Assembly (NCBI GenBank): GCA_029777335.1
Contig: JAKOSN010000007.1
Span: forward strand, 1-64,000
Direction of reading: 5' to 3'
DNA: 64,000 bases
Source: Planctomycetota bacterium
GTDB lineage: Bacteria; Planctomycetota; Planctomycetia; Gemmatales; Gemmataceae
The number at the start of each line of letters is the position of its first letter. The stretch's first letter is position 1. Shown here piece after piece: positions 1 through 9,396 of this stretch. Position numbers and translations under genes: made by a program. A model generated the notes under the pieces. The model made no database searches. It saw only the letters and a program-made list of their open reading frames with translations, and was not told where the DNA came from.

Positions 1-1399
1 GGGTATCGGGCATCGCCGAGGGGATGGTGACAGGCGAGGCGGTTGTCCTGCGCTTGTCATTCATGTCTTCCTTGGCGGTGGGATCGGCCGCCAGCGGATC
101 CTTGAGGGTCGCTTTTTCCTTGTTGCCGGTGATGGCCCCCCCGCCCACGCCCCCCGTCTTGAGGGTGATGTCGCCTGGATCTTGCAATTTATTGCCCAGG
201 CTCGCGGTCAGGTCGCGCGCAAAGTTGGCGCGGCGGAGGAAGAGCAGAGCAAAACAGGTGTCGGCACCGCTCCCTCCATAAGCGCCTTGCCAGCTGCCGT
301 CGGGATTCTGATTGGCGAGGAGCACCTCGGCGCCCCAGGCGTACCAGTCCTTCTTGGCGATCGTTTTCAGGTTCAAGGCGACCGCCACTCGTTCCATCGA
401 CCAGAGGAAATAGAAGGCCTTTCCATCGGCTTGCGGAATCAGTCCGCGATTCCTCCCGCGTGCCGGCTTACCGAACGCCTCCAGCGGGTGACCGATCACC
501 GTCCCAAGAAGAAGCAATCCCGCCTTGAGGGCATTGTCCTTGGCCGGATCGCGCATCACCTTCTTGACGCCCTGATCGTTGGCCACGCCGTGGCTGACTG
601 CCAGCGCCAGCAACCCCGCGCAGGTCATCGTCGCCGTGGAGTGCCCGCCACGCTTCATCGTCCCCCCCCAGTAATCCCAGCCCCCATCGGGGTGCTGCGT
701 CATGCGGAAGTGAGCTTCCACCATGCGCAGGGAATCATCAACGGGAAGACCGTGTCGGCGCGCAACCCACAGTCCCAGCGTGGCAAACTGAGTGTTGGAG
801 TTATCCCCGCCGCCATTGCCGCCGCGCCCGCGCAAGCGATTGACCATCACCGCCTGTTGCTGAATCTCCCTGGGAAGATCCTTGAAGGCGCGTTTCTTGG
901 GGAGAGGGGTTTCCTTGGGCAACGGCTTCTTGGTGCGAATGTCGTTTTGTTGTTGCAGATGCGTGGAGAGGCGACGTACCTCGCCCTGGTCGATACTGGG
1001 ACAGTTGTAACTCCAGTAGCCCTGCGCATTCTGCCCCGCCATCAAGCGAATGGCCATCGATTCGATAAGGGCCACATCCCCCGGGTCGCCCACCCGGTCC
1101 AGGAGCAGAATCGCCAGCGCGAGATTGTACGTCTGGGTCATGCTCACGCTGGCTTCGCGCACGCTCTGGATCGAGGGCGCGACCGACGGGTCCGTGGGAT
1201 CGACCCCACACTCCAACAGCGTCAACGCCGCCAGCGCGACGGGTCCGGGATCCCCCTGGCGCGCTCCCTGCGTTCGCTTCAGATAGGTCACGCCGAGTTC
1301 GACCGCCTTGTCGATCTCCGCCTGATCGACCGCCTGCACCGGCGGGTTCACCAGCACCAGTGCTCCCAGCGACAGTAGCGCCCAGTGCAGTCGCGTCAT
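1..1399 (-). CDS. Secreted prenyltransferase/squalene-cyclase-repeat protein (3' end beyond window)
   Basis: Reading from an ATG at 1399, the minus frame stays open to the left edge (466 codons seen, no stop), so the C-terminus is missing. The first ~23 residues (MTRLHWALLSLGALVLVNPP then VQA) form a signal peptide. The rest is mainly helical, with repeated motifs of the terpenoid-cyclase/prenyltransferase alpha-alpha barrel type: QNAQGYWSY, HPDGGWDYWGG and NPDGSWQGAYGG, each a Q/N-x-x-G-x-W core. Planctomycetes carry many secreted proteins with this fold whose role is unknown, and I see no DxDD or DDxD cyclase signature in the visible part. It is probably a structural or binding protein rather than a cyclase. 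A long plus-strand open frame on top of it is a shadow. Confidence 0.8.
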   Translation of the reverse strand, partial: MTRLHWALLSLGALVLVNPPVQAVDQAEIDKAVELGVTYLKRTQGARQGDPGPVALAALTLLECGVDPTDPSVAPSIQSVREASVSMTQTYNLALAILLLDRVGDPGDVALIESMAIRLMAGQNAQGYWSYNCPSIDQGEVRRLSTHLQQQNDIRTKKPLPKETPLPKKRAFKDLPREIQQQAVMVNRLRGRGGNGGGDNSNTQFATLGLWVARRHGLPVDDSLRMVEAHFRMTQHPDGGWDYWGGTMKRGGHSTATMTCAGLLALAVSHGVANDQGVKKVMRDPAKDNALKAGLLLLGTVIGHPLEAFGKPARGRNRGLIPQADGKAFYFLWSMERVAVALNLKTIAKKDWYAWGAEVLLANQNPDGSWQGAYGGSGADTCFALLFLRRANFARDLTASLGNKLQDPGDITLKTGGVGGGAITGNKEKATLKDPLAADPTAKEDMNDKRRTTASPVTIPSAMPDT

Positions 1400-1549
1400 G
1401 ATCGTTCTCCCCCGTTGGTCAGGCCATCTCGATGCGGATCTGAGAGGGTGAAAGGTCCTTTGTTCAGGTTATATCGAAAGGAGGGAAAATGCACGTGGAA
1501 TTCACGCCGGAGCAGAGAAAAACAGGCAGCGTTTGGAAGGAGAAAGGCA

Positions 1550-1583
1550 CAGGAGGCGAGCCCCTCGGGAAGCTCGCCTCCTG
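1550..1583 (-). terminator. Perfect hairpin after the propeller-protein gene
   Basis: An 11-bp perfect inverted repeat (CAGGAGGCGAG / CTCGCCTCCTG) with a 12-nt loop starts 25 nt past the stop codon at 1609. The following bases on the minus strand are only mildly T-rich, so this is a terminator-like hairpin without a clean U-tract. Confidence 0.55.
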
Positions 1584-1608
1584 AAATGGTCCTGACGCAG
1601 AGGCTGGC

Positions 1609-3813
1609 TCAGGGTCTGGGTTGCACGGTAAACACGACATCGCTGGAGCCCGTGTTGCCCGCGGCATCACGCACCCGCAGGACCACCACGTAGGTGCCTG
1701 GCTTCAACGCCTGCGTTTTGAACTTGAACCGTTCGCTCTTGCTGTCGAAGAGTTCATCCGTTGGAAAAACGTTCACCCATTTTTTGCCATTGAGCGCGTA
1801 GGAAGCAGCGGTGATGCGGGCGAGCGGAGAGGTGGCGGTCGCTTCCAGCACGACCCGGCCGTCTTCAATCGTGCTCGCCTTGATCTCGACCGTTGGCGGA
1901 GTATGGCTGACCACAAAGGGCACACTGATGCGCGAACCGCTCAGCGCATCGCCCTCAGGATTGTCCTTGCGGTCGGAGGCAACTACCTTTAGCTGATAGA
2001 TCCCCGACGGCGTGGTGGTGGTGTCCCATTCATACTCGGTCTTGTCGAGGTCGTCTTCGAGCTGAACCCAGTTCTTCCAGCCATCCTTGCGCACAAACAG
2101 GCTGTAGGTGACCTCGTCCTCGTTGGCGTCGGTGGCGGACCACTTGAATTTCAGCTTCTTGGGATTCTCCAGGTTGGTGGCGTCCAGGTTGGGCACCTCC
2201 ACACGAGTGATCTCGGGAGCCTGGTTGGTGTTCATGTAGCGCAGAGTCACTCCACGCAGCGCCGGTGTTTTGTTCGCGACCGTGCTGGTCATCGTGACGC
2301 GATACTGGACAAACCGAGCGGTCGTCGCCGCAATGATGGCCTTTTCGCGATCACTCTGCTCCGCCGACCATTCACTCCAGGTTTCGTCTGGCTCTGCCAC
2401 ATTCCCCGTGCGAACGGCGATGGTGAGCGTGGTCCCTTCGGGGGTCTCGGCTTGCCAGCGCAACGAGCCCCACTTGCTGATCAGCTTGGCGTCGTGGACT
2501 TCTGAGGTCAGCGTGCCGCGCGTGGCAAAACGATCTTCCAGCACATAGAGCTTCCCCGGGTTGCCGGTGGCGACCACGATCGAGCCATCCGCCCGACGCA
2601 GCAACGACAGGATCTGCCCGTGATCCAATCGGGCGATCTCACTCGTCTCCCGGGTGGTCTCGTTCACCTCGAACAGCTGGCCATCCATCCCCGTGCCGAC
2701 AAACAATCGCTTGTTCTGGCGCAGCATGCTGAGCACCATGACTTTTTCACGGAAGATCTCACGCACGGTGCCATCGGTCGCGATGTGATAGATGGAGTTT
2801 TCGCCCGCAGACGGCTCGGAAGGGGCCGAAGCAGCGGTGCCCTTCTTTTCCTCGTCCTTGCTGGATTCGCTCGACGCCTTGCTCGCTTCGGCTGCCGTGG
2901 AGCGATCTGGCTCGCGCCTGGACTCCTCCGCCAGCCGTTTCTTGGTGTTCTTCGCCTGCGCGGTCAGGACCATGTCAGCGCGGGATTGTCCGCTCGATGC
3001 CGACAGGCTTTCCGCGCCCGTGAAACTGCTCGTGGAGCGTTTGCCTCCCTTGGTGGGCGACGAGGTGCCAACGTAGAGGCCGTCGTCATTCACAAGCAGG
3101 GTGCGAATCTCCGCCTGTGGGGCCTGGTAGAGCACAAATGCCTTCCCCTTGCTGTCGAGGCGATAGACCAGCCCGTTCTTGTCGGTGCCGGTGTAGATCT
3201 GGCCATCGGGGCCAAGGGCCACGCAGAGCAAATGATCCTGCTTGCTCTTGTAGAAGACCGTCGCCTTCCCGGCGCTGGTGATCTTGTAGAGCACCCCCTT
3301 GGGCCCGGTACCGGCGTAGAGATTCTCGCCACGGGGATCGACGGCCAGCGACCAGACGTAACTGCCCAGGCCTTCACACAGCTGGCGCGCCTGCCCCTGG
3401 GGGTCGAGATGAATCACCCGCCCCGCCGGCCCGGTTCCGGCATAGATCGAGCCATCTGGTGCGGTCGTTAAACAGAGGATCTGCTGATCCTCCGCGCTGT
3501 AGGCGACGGTTGTTTTTCCCTGCGGACTGATCTTGAAGATCTTCCCCAGGTCGGTGGCGACGTAGAGGTTCCCCGCCCGGTCTTCCGCCAGATCCCAGAT
3601 GTAGCCTGGGGTGCTGCCGGAAAAGGCGGTCAGCGGTTTGAACTGTCGGGAAAGGCGCAGTACTCCCTCGGTGCTCACCACGATTTGCTGGAAGCGGGCC
3701 TTCTCAAAGTCTCCCGGCTTCTGCTGATGCCAAACCTTGACCTTGGCGGCCTGACTCGCGAGGGGGAGACTCCCCAGGATCAGAACAGCGAGGAGGTGCG
3801 AGAACCGAACCAT
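1609..3813 (-). CDS. Exported beta-propeller protein with C-terminal Ig/FnIII-like modules
   Basis: This 734-residue protein starts at an ATG directly before a clear signal peptide (MVRFSHLLAVLILGSLPLAS-QAA). In-frame ATGs at 3825 and 3864 would add a non-signal extension, so 3813 is preferred although its ribosome site is weak. Residues ~60-260 carry blades of the type YVATDLGKIFKI, IYAGTGPAGRVIHL and LYAGTGPKGVLYKI, a SMP-30/two-component-regulator-like propeller. A low-complexity Ser/Lys/Glu-rich insert (~270-345) breaks the propeller, which then resumes (LFVGTGMDGQLFEV). The C-terminal ~300 residues look like two or three Ig/fibronectin-III modules ending in VVLRVRDAAGNTGSSDVVF. The protein is probably periplasmic or surface-located; its ligand is unknown. 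The next gene upstream (S55 protease) has the same orientation. Confidence 0.8.
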   Translation of the reverse strand: MVRFSHLLAVLILGSLPLASQAAKVKVWHQQKPGDFEKARFQQIVVSTEGVLRLSRQFKPLTAFSGSTPGYIWDLAEDRAGNLYVATDLGKIFKISPQGKTTVAYSAEDQQILCLTTAPDGSIYAGTGPAGRVIHLDPQGQARQLCEGLGSYVWSLAVDPRGENLYAGTGPKGVLYKITSAGKATVFYKSKQDHLLCVALGPDGQIYTGTDKNGLVYRLDSKGKAFVLYQAPQAEIRTLLVNDDGLYVGTSSPTKGGKRSTSSFTGAESLSASSGQSRADMVLTAQAKNTKKRLAEESRREPDRSTAAEASKASSESSKDEEKKGTAASAPSEPSAGENSIYHIATDGTVREIFREKVMVLSMLRQNKRLFVGTGMDGQLFEVNETTRETSEIARLDHGQILSLLRRADGSIVVATGNPGKLYVLEDRFATRGTLTSEVHDAKLISKWGSLRWQAETPEGTTLTIAVRTGNVAEPDETWSEWSAEQSDREKAIIAATTARFVQYRVTMTSTVANKTPALRGVTLRYMNTNQAPEITRVEVPNLDATNLENPKKLKFKWSATDANEDEVTYSLFVRKDGWKNWVQLEDDLDKTEYEWDTTTTPSGIYQLKVVASDRKDNPEGDALSGSRISVPFVVSHTPPTVEIKASTIEDGRVVLEATATSPLARITAASYALNGKKWVNVFPTDELFDSKSERFKFKTQALKPGTYVVVLRVRDAAGNTGSSDVVFTVQPRP

Positions 3814-3927
3814 GATTCCATCCATTTCTACTTTGATGAGGTGGGAAAGTGTTCTGTTCACCATTCGTGGGGCGCTGGCAAGTCATCGGGAACTTCCTGC
3901 GAGCGACCCCACGGGGGATACGGCGAG

Positions 3928-5814
3928 TCAGTTAGCAGTCAACACTTTCTTGTTCTTGGTGACCGTGAATTTGACCGTCTCCAATCCCTGGATGACCCAC
4001 TCGGTTTTCTTGCGGGCGACCAGGGAGCTGGAGATCGTTTGCGTCCCTGTGCGGCGACTGGTGCTCATGATCTGTACCATACCGCGCGGCAGATCGGGAA
4101 GCGCCTGACCAGTAAACGCCACGCCGGTTGCGCCCCGGGGGATGCGCATCACCAGATTGGTGCGCTGGGCCTTCGTTTGCTTCTGAACCGCTTCCAGGAT
4201 TTGCTCGGCGGTTTGCGGATTCGACAGGAGCGGATTATCGCGTAACTCCGAGCGGATGGCGGACACATCGTCACAGAGCGCGGCGGTGTACGATCCCTCG
4301 GGAAGATCCCTTGGCAGCTTGAGAGCGATCGTCACTCGTTCGCGTTCTCCCTTGTAAGGACGGAGATAAACGGTCGCCTTGACCGTGTCCCCCGGTTCAT
4401 AAACATCGGAATTCAATTCAATCGATTCAACCTCGGCCGTGCGTCGAGTGGGATAGATGGTGGTTTCACAATCGATGCGGGTGATGCGCAGTGGTTTGTA
4501 CGGATTCTGCGTGAGCAACCCCACGATCGCCCCCACCTGGCTATACAGGGCCGAGGGCGCCCGTCCGCCGGCGAAGCCAGAGAAGACGTCCTGCACGATC
4601 ACCGGCTCTTTCCCCTCGATTTCAATGCGAATGCGCAGATCGGCGGTCATCTCATCAGGGAGATCGCCTTCCATATCGACCGAGTTGGTCAAGGCGGTGA
4701 ACACCAGCGAGGGCATCAGCGACCGTTGGCGCACCAGTTCAACATTAAAAGTCCGCGGTTCGGCTTCGCCCTGACGGCTTACCGTCATGCGCATGGGGAG
4801 CATATCCGGCTTGCGATCCAGCCAGCCAGCGATGCCGGTGCTGACGTCGGCGTTGATCACACCGACGGTTTTGAGGGGAGAACCCATCTTGAAACTAACC
4901 GTCTGACGCGGATAGACGGTATGAATGTAGCCCGTCATGAGCGGAAATTCGCAGGCGCCCAGGCTCATAAAGGGGTGGCCCCAGCCATAAACGCGATTCC
5001 CTTCAATGTGCGTGACCGTGCCAATCCCCGAGAGATCAAAATCGCCGCGGATCAGCGTGACCGCCAACGGTCCTCCCGGCTGGAGCGGAACATCCTTCTC
5101 GCTCTCCACGATCTTGGCGCTGGCCCCTCCGCCTTGCATCGGCACCATCCCCAGATTGCGCGTATGGCTGCGGAGCAACTTCAAACTGTGCGCCGTAAAG
5201 CCGGTTGCGGCCAGGGGAGTTTGCAACGGGGTAAGCCAGAGTTCCTCCTTGCCGCGAGCCTCGGGGTCGTCCTGCGTCTGAGAAACGGTAACACTCTCAA
5301 AGGAATTGTTGCCAATACGCAAGGGTTGGCGCAAGCCGACGCGAGCGGGTTTGGCCTGTTCAGCAAGATCGCGTCGCTCAAAGAGTTCAACACAACTGTG
5401 CATTTGCGTAAAAGGGGTAATGCCGGCGATTGGCTCCTTGCCATAAGCCCAGGCATAGGCGACAGCCCCGAGGAGTTTTTCCTCAATGTAAACCGGGCTG
5501 CCAGACATGCCGGCGATCACGCCGGTTTTCTCCAGATCGAGCCCGGAGAGGCGGCAGAGAATCAGATCCCGTCCCGGGCTGGTGTTCTTGAGAACCCCCA
5601 GAACCTCAGCCTGAAAGGTTTCAATTTTCGTCCCTTTCATGACCGTGCGGCCATAGCCTTTCATCCCCGCACGGACATCGTCGACTTTCCAGACATTCAT
5701 TGGCTTGGCAGCCCCCGCGGCAACAAGCGACCGCTTTGAGGCCTCGCTACCTGCAACAACAAGGAGAGCGAAGAGGACGGAGCGCAGCAGAATGGATCGG
5801 GTCGTGGGGTGCAT
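3928..5814 (-). CDS. SpoIVB-like (peptidase S55 domain) exported protein
   Basis: 628 residues. The start is the ATG at 5814, seven bases after GGAGG; a GTG two codons earlier sits too close to that site. A signal peptide (LLRSVLFALLVVAGSEAS) is followed by the family block VRAGMKGYGRTVMKG. The GMSGSPVY motif (residues 102-109, presumed nucleophile Ser104) leads into LLGAVAYAWAYGKEPIAGITP. A second block, GIGTVTHIEGNRVYGWGHPF (263-282), supplies a candidate catalytic His280. In Bacillus SpoIVB the His block comes before the Ser block; here the order is reversed. The C-terminal ~350 residues are mainly beta-strand, with no motif I recognise. Substrate unknown; there is no sporulation context. 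It lies upstream of the propeller protein, 114 nt away, and may be co-transcribed with it. Confidence 0.8.
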   Translation of the reverse strand: MHPTTRSILLRSVLFALLVVAGSEASKRSLVAAGAAKPMNVWKVDDVRAGMKGYGRTVMKGTKIETFQAEVLGVLKNTSPGRDLILCRLSGLDLEKTGVIAGMSGSPVYIEEKLLGAVAYAWAYGKEPIAGITPFTQMHSCVELFERRDLAEQAKPARVGLRQPLRIGNNSFESVTVSQTQDDPEARGKEELWLTPLQTPLAATGFTAHSLKLLRSHTRNLGMVPMQGGGASAKIVESEKDVPLQPGGPLAVTLIRGDFDLSGIGTVTHIEGNRVYGWGHPFMSLGACEFPLMTGYIHTVYPRQTVSFKMGSPLKTVGVINADVSTGIAGWLDRKPDMLPMRMTVSRQGEAEPRTFNVELVRQRSLMPSLVFTALTNSVDMEGDLPDEMTADLRIRIEIEGKEPVIVQDVFSGFAGGRAPSALYSQVGAIVGLLTQNPYKPLRITRIDCETTIYPTRRTAEVESIELNSDVYEPGDTVKATVYLRPYKGERERVTIALKLPRDLPEGSYTAALCDDVSAIRSELRDNPLLSNPQTAEQILEAVQKQTKAQRTNLVMRIPRGATGVAFTGQALPDLPRGMVQIMSTSRRTGTQTISSSLVARKKTEWVIQGLETVKFTVTKNKKVLTAN

Positions 5815-6399
5815 AACCACGCCTCCAGGCCGAAAAGGGGAAGTGCCGCCGTCGGTTCAAAGGTGAGCCGCCGGACAGAGCTCCACACCAGAGAGGAAGA
5901 GGTTCCCGTGGAAGGAGCAGACTAAAGGGGTTGGCTCCGGTCACGGAGCAGCATTCAGCGGGCAGCGGCGAGTGAGAATAGCTGGAAGCGAAGTCCTACC
6001 GCATTTCGAGCTTATCGCCAACTACTCGGCAAAGGCAAGATCAACTCAGCGATCGTGCTTTTGCAAGAGCCGGCTTTCTACGGGCGTCTATCCAGATGCA
6101 GGGAGCCGGACCTAAACCATTAACACAATTTACTTCATTTTTTTTGCCAAGTACAGGTCAACTGGCTGATCACCCAAAAGACGACGATCTTACCCAGCCC
6201 GCGCAACCGGAACTCGCCGAGGAAAGATCCTGCCGTCCCTGTCCACGACAGGATGACGATTGAGCCGGATACCAATAGGATCCGACCCACAAAGTCCCGT
6301 GGGGCAAGAGGCGCGCGCAGGTGGGATGGACGAGTGGCGCAGACGCTATGCTGGGAATGATCGAGGAGACCGCCGGAGTTGGCTGCCGAGGCGCATGGA
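5815..6399. other. Intergenic region, about 585 bp, no gene seen
   Basis: No frame here looks coding. The stretch around 6118-6150 is A/T-rich compared with its surroundings (includes a run of eight T on the plus strand) and holds a TTGGCA on the minus strand at 6145-6150. This is a plausible promoter area for the S55 gene, but no convincing -10 box follows at the right distance. Short open frames here have neither ribosome sites nor protein-like composition. Confidence 0.4.
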
Positions 6400-6431
6400 C
6401 AAGGGCGCGGCTCCCGGGAGCCGCGCCCTTG
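6400..6431 (-). terminator. 32-nt perfect palindrome after the M6 protease gene
   Basis: The 16-nt half CAAGGGCGCGGCTCCC is followed directly by its exact reverse complement. It lies 34 nt past the stop at 6465. No T-run follows on the minus strand, so its action as a terminator or mRNA 3'-end stabiliser is inferred from its position. Confidence 0.55.
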
Positions 6432-6464
6432 CAGGAATGAACCTTCCTCTTGCGGAGCAATCGT

Positions 6465-8330
6465 TCAGAACGATTCGTAGCCGATGAAGAAAGTGATTCG
6501 GCCATCGGGGAGACGACGAATGTTGGTGATGTGCACCGGCAAACCTCCCCCCGTAAGAGCTTTGCTCGAGGGCACTGTCAGCGGAGTGAAGGCATTGTTC
6601 GATTTGCTCGGGTAAGGCACCGAATTGAGAAACCGCTGCGGGCCAATAGGTCCGGCAATCCCGTGCGACTCCTCCAGGATCGGCCGGTCATTCACCACGC
6701 GCCAGATGAGCAACCCCTCCGCCGGCAGATCCCGATCGAAACCCCGTTTCATCCGGTTTTCTAGCAGCAGATACTCACTCCCATCCGGTTGCAGCAGAAC
6801 CTTGTAGCACTCCCTGGTTGAACTCTCAATCGGCGAAAGGATCAACTTTTGCTTCACAGTTGGATCGATCACTGCGGGCTTGATCCAGCCCATCTTTTCC
6901 TTGCACCATGCCGAGAAGTGCAGCGGTTTGCCATCGCGCCCATGCCCGGTCGACATCGTGCACCACACGCCAAGACCTTCCTGCCCCGGAACCTCGGGGC
7001 GCGCGTAGAGATCGGGAAGACCGAGCATATGGCCAAACTCGTGGGAAATGACACTGATGGAGGCCATCTTCTCTCCCCCCTCGGGACAGATGAAATAGCC
7101 CCAGCGTTTTCCCTTGTAGGAGAAGCTCGAACGGTGCGGCCAGTACAGCCCGCCACGCTGCGTTTGCACCCGATTCCCTGAATACAGGAAGAAGATGCCA
7201 TCGAAACCGTCGAGCGCCTTGGCCCCGTCGCGCGCCAGCAGTTTGTCGACTGCCTCGCTCAGCAGCGCGGTGCGATTGGAACCGGTGCCGCCGTACTCTT
7301 CCCGTTTCTTGGCGACGGTGACATGTGCGAACACTTTTCCGGTGACCTTCAGCGCCCCACAGGATTGATCGAGGTAGTAGTCGTTCATGCTGCCGTAGAC
7401 CCTGTCGCCGGTGACGCTCTTGTCGGTGTAGGTGCCACGGCTGAAGAGCGCGTTTTCCCAATCCCTGGTTTTAATCTTGGGGTTGTGTTTGACGTCGGGA
7501 TACTCAATCGGGATGACCGCCAGGTTGTAGGTATCCTTGCGGAAGAGGCTGGACCGACGGGCGTCCCAGGCCTCGGCGGCTCCACCCCCCTGCCCTCCGC
7601 TCAATGTCGCCTTGACCTCCTGCTCCTTCCCCGCACGCTTGATCACGAGCGTGACGGTTTCCCCCGGCCGTTTGTTGCTCAGCGCGGTGGTGAGCTTGTC
7701 GCTGGAATCAATGGCGGTGCCAGCTACCTTGACCAGGAGATCGCCTGCCTTCAGACCGGCCTTCTCGGCGCTGGAGTCTCTCGTCACCTGCGCGATACGG
7801 ATCCCCTCCTTGCTCGGTTCCACCGAGATCCCCAACGTCGCACGCCCCCGGCCCGAGCGCGGCCCGCCTCCGCCCGCCGTGGCGCTGAGCGGCGCACTGA
7901 CCGCCCCAAGTGTCACCTCGATCGTGGTGGTTTTGCCCTCCTTGCGCACCACAGAGACCTTCAAACTCTCCCCTGGAGTTTTGCTGCGCAACAACTGGCG
8001 CAGGCTGCCAGTGTCGGCGAGGACCTTCCCGCCCACGCTGCCCAGGAGATCGCCCTTCTGAATCCCCGCCCTGGCCGCTGGAGAATCGAGATCAACGTGG
8101 CTGACGAGCAACCCGCCCCGAGCATCCTTCTCCAGTTGCAAACCGAGATAGGCCGGCAAACTCCCGGTGCTGGGAGTGAGGGAACGGCTGATCCGCGTGG
8201 TGATCGCATTGTCCACCGTGCGAAACTCAGCGAGTTCAGGATCCGCAGGTTTGGGAGGCTGTTGCGCCCGGAGAGGAACCACCAGCAACAGCACGGTGAG
8301 CAGGGAAAGAACGCGGGCCTTCACCATCAT
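6465..8330 (-). CDS. Secreted M6-type metalloprotease with two N-terminal PDZ domains
   Basis: 621 residues. The ATG at 8330 follows AGGAG by 8 nt; an upstream in-frame TTG is rejected. A signal peptide (residues 1-22) precedes PDZ1 (~55-142; YLGLQLEKDARGGLLVSHVD, SPAARAGIQKGD) and PDZ2 (~165-242; SSAEKAGLKAGDLLVKVAG). A Gly-rich linker leads to an M6/immune-inhibitor-A-like catalytic domain with the zinc motif HEFGHMLGLPDLY (HExxHxxGxxD, from residue 430; zinc ligands His430, His434 and Asp440, base Glu431). In PDZ proteases the PDZ domains usually select substrates or bind unfolded tails. The protein is probably an extracytoplasmic endopeptidase; the substrate cannot be read from the sequence. 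Gene-end hairpin at 6400-6431. Confidence 0.85.
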   Translation of the reverse strand: MMVKARVLSLLTVLLLVVPLRAQQPPKPADPELAEFRTVDNAITTRISRSLTPSTGSLPAYLGLQLEKDARGGLLVSHVDLDSPAARAGIQKGDLLGSVGGKVLADTGSLRQLLRSKTPGESLKVSVVRKEGKTTTIEVTLGAVSAPLSATAGGGGPRSGRGRATLGISVEPSKEGIRIAQVTRDSSAEKAGLKAGDLLVKVAGTAIDSSDKLTTALSNKRPGETVTLVIKRAGKEQEVKATLSGGQGGGAAEAWDARRSSLFRKDTYNLAVIPIEYPDVKHNPKIKTRDWENALFSRGTYTDKSVTGDRVYGSMNDYYLDQSCGALKVTGKVFAHVTVAKKREEYGGTGSNRTALLSEAVDKLLARDGAKALDGFDGIFFLYSGNRVQTQRGGLYWPHRSSFSYKGKRWGYFICPEGGEKMASISVISHEFGHMLGLPDLYARPEVPGQEGLGVWCTMSTGHGRDGKPLHFSAWCKEKMGWIKPAVIDPTVKQKLILSPIESSTRECYKVLLQPDGSEYLLLENRMKRGFDRDLPAEGLLIWRVVNDRPILEESHGIAGPIGPQRFLNSVPYPSKSNNAFTPLTVPSSKALTGGGLPVHITNIRRLPDGRITFFIGYESF

Positions 8331-8512
8331 GAGGACAACTCCTGAGAGCAACCTGGAAATGGGTTATTCTCAGAATAGAACCCCACTCCGCTGGCGAAGA
8401 CTCTCAAAAAACCCTGGAGAAAAACCCCCTCCGTTTTCCGCCCCTGGCTCAGCCGTGCGGTTCGTCAGAATCGTCGGAGCGTTGCGGTCGATGACGCGGA
8501 CCCCGCGCCTGA

Positions 8513-9292
8513 TCAACGCTCGGACTCAACAATCCGCTGCCAGAGACGATCAATCGCCTTTTGCAGGTCGGGGCTTGCCCTGGCGCGCTGTTCATCCAGG
8601 TAAGGCTTGCAAGCGCGGCCCATGATCAACAGATCCTGCTCCACGATGGCACGAATCACCGGGTCGGGATCCAGGAGTTTGGTCGCATGGCAGATGGGGC
8701 GCGGACCGGGACGGATCTTGCTCTCCTCGGCGATTTTGGCGAGGGAGCCATCCTTGTTGAAAGTGAGCGTGGCGTTGATCTCGCCATTGCCGCCCTGCAT
8801 CACGATTACCTTGGCGGAGGCCTCATCGCCCGACACTCGGGTGGCGTCGTCCATCAAGGCGAAGCGATAGAACATATCCTGATGGAGATTCTCCGACAGC
8901 CGCAGCCAGGCTCGCGCGGCATCCTTCTTCTTCGCTTCCGTGTCGGCCCTGGCAAGGTGCCCCTTGAAGTAGGCTTCCAGGTCCTTCGCATTGGCGAGCA
9001 GTTTCGCCTGCTTGCCATTGAAAGCGAAGACCATGGAGAAGCGGAGCGGTTCTGGCATGACCCGAGCAATCGGATATTGGCGATAGAAAACGGCGATGAA
9101 AACCTGATCGGGACAGCTCTTGACGACCGCGGAGTCGGCGATGATCTCCAGTTTGGCGGGTTCGGGAGCCTTGTAGGAGGCAAGCATCTCGCGCACGGCT
9201 TTTTCGGCAGCCTTGACATCCGAGGGGGCGGCGTCCGCAAGCAGGGGCAGGATCAGGACGAACAGAATCGCCACACAGTTGCGCCACAGCAT
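8513..9292 (-). CDS. Secreted protein of unknown function
   Basis: 259 residues. The ATG at 9292 is preceded by GGAGG at good spacing. A signal peptide (LCVAILFVLI-type core: NCVAILFVLILPLLADA) is followed by a mixed alpha/beta region (KAAEKAVREMLASYKAPEP, IFIAVFYRQYPIARVMPEP-like text) and a Lys/Glu-rich tail ending LWQRIVESER. No catalytic motif or known domain is recognisable. A strong terminator (9324-9356) separates it from the cupredoxin genes upstream, so it is probably its own transcription unit or shares one with the M6 protease 182 nt downstream. Confidence 0.7.
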   Translation of the reverse strand: MLWRNCVAILFVLILPLLADAAPSDVKAAEKAVREMLASYKAPEPAKLEIIADSAVVKSCPDQVFIAVFYRQYPIARVMPEPLRFSMVFAFNGKQAKLLANAKDLEAYFKGHLARADTEAKKKDAARAWLRLSENLHQDMFYRFALMDDATRVSGDEASAKVIVMQGGNGEINATLTFNKDGSLAKIAEESKIRPGPRPICHATKLLDPDPVIRAIVEQDLLIMGRACKPYLDEQRARASPDLQKAIDRLWQRIVESER

Positions 9293-9323
9293 GGAAGCGT
9301 TCCTCCGTCTGCGAATAAAAAGA

Positions 9324-9356
9324 GCCGCGAAGGAGAGAACTTCTCCCCTTCGCGGC
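9324..9356 (-). terminator. Rho-independent terminator ending the respiratory/cupredoxin operon
   Basis: A 10-bp stem GCCGCGAAGG / CCTTCGCGGC is followed on the minus strand by TCTTTTTATT, a proper U-tract. It lies 40 nt after the stop at 9397 and ends the series of genes that begins with the Rieske gene or with the third cupredoxin. Confidence 0.85.
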
Positions 9357-9396
9357 TTCAGAATACTCGAACCCGACGCAAAAGGCCAGCGTGCGC

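Noticed and set aside
182-1378. 398-codon plus-strand open frame
   Set aside because: It is antisense to a gene with a signal peptide and conserved W-G repeats; its own translation is Arg/His-rich and of no family.
6170-6505. 111-codon minus-strand open frame overlapping the M6 gene end
   Set aside because: No ribosome site, no family, contains the gene-end palindrome.
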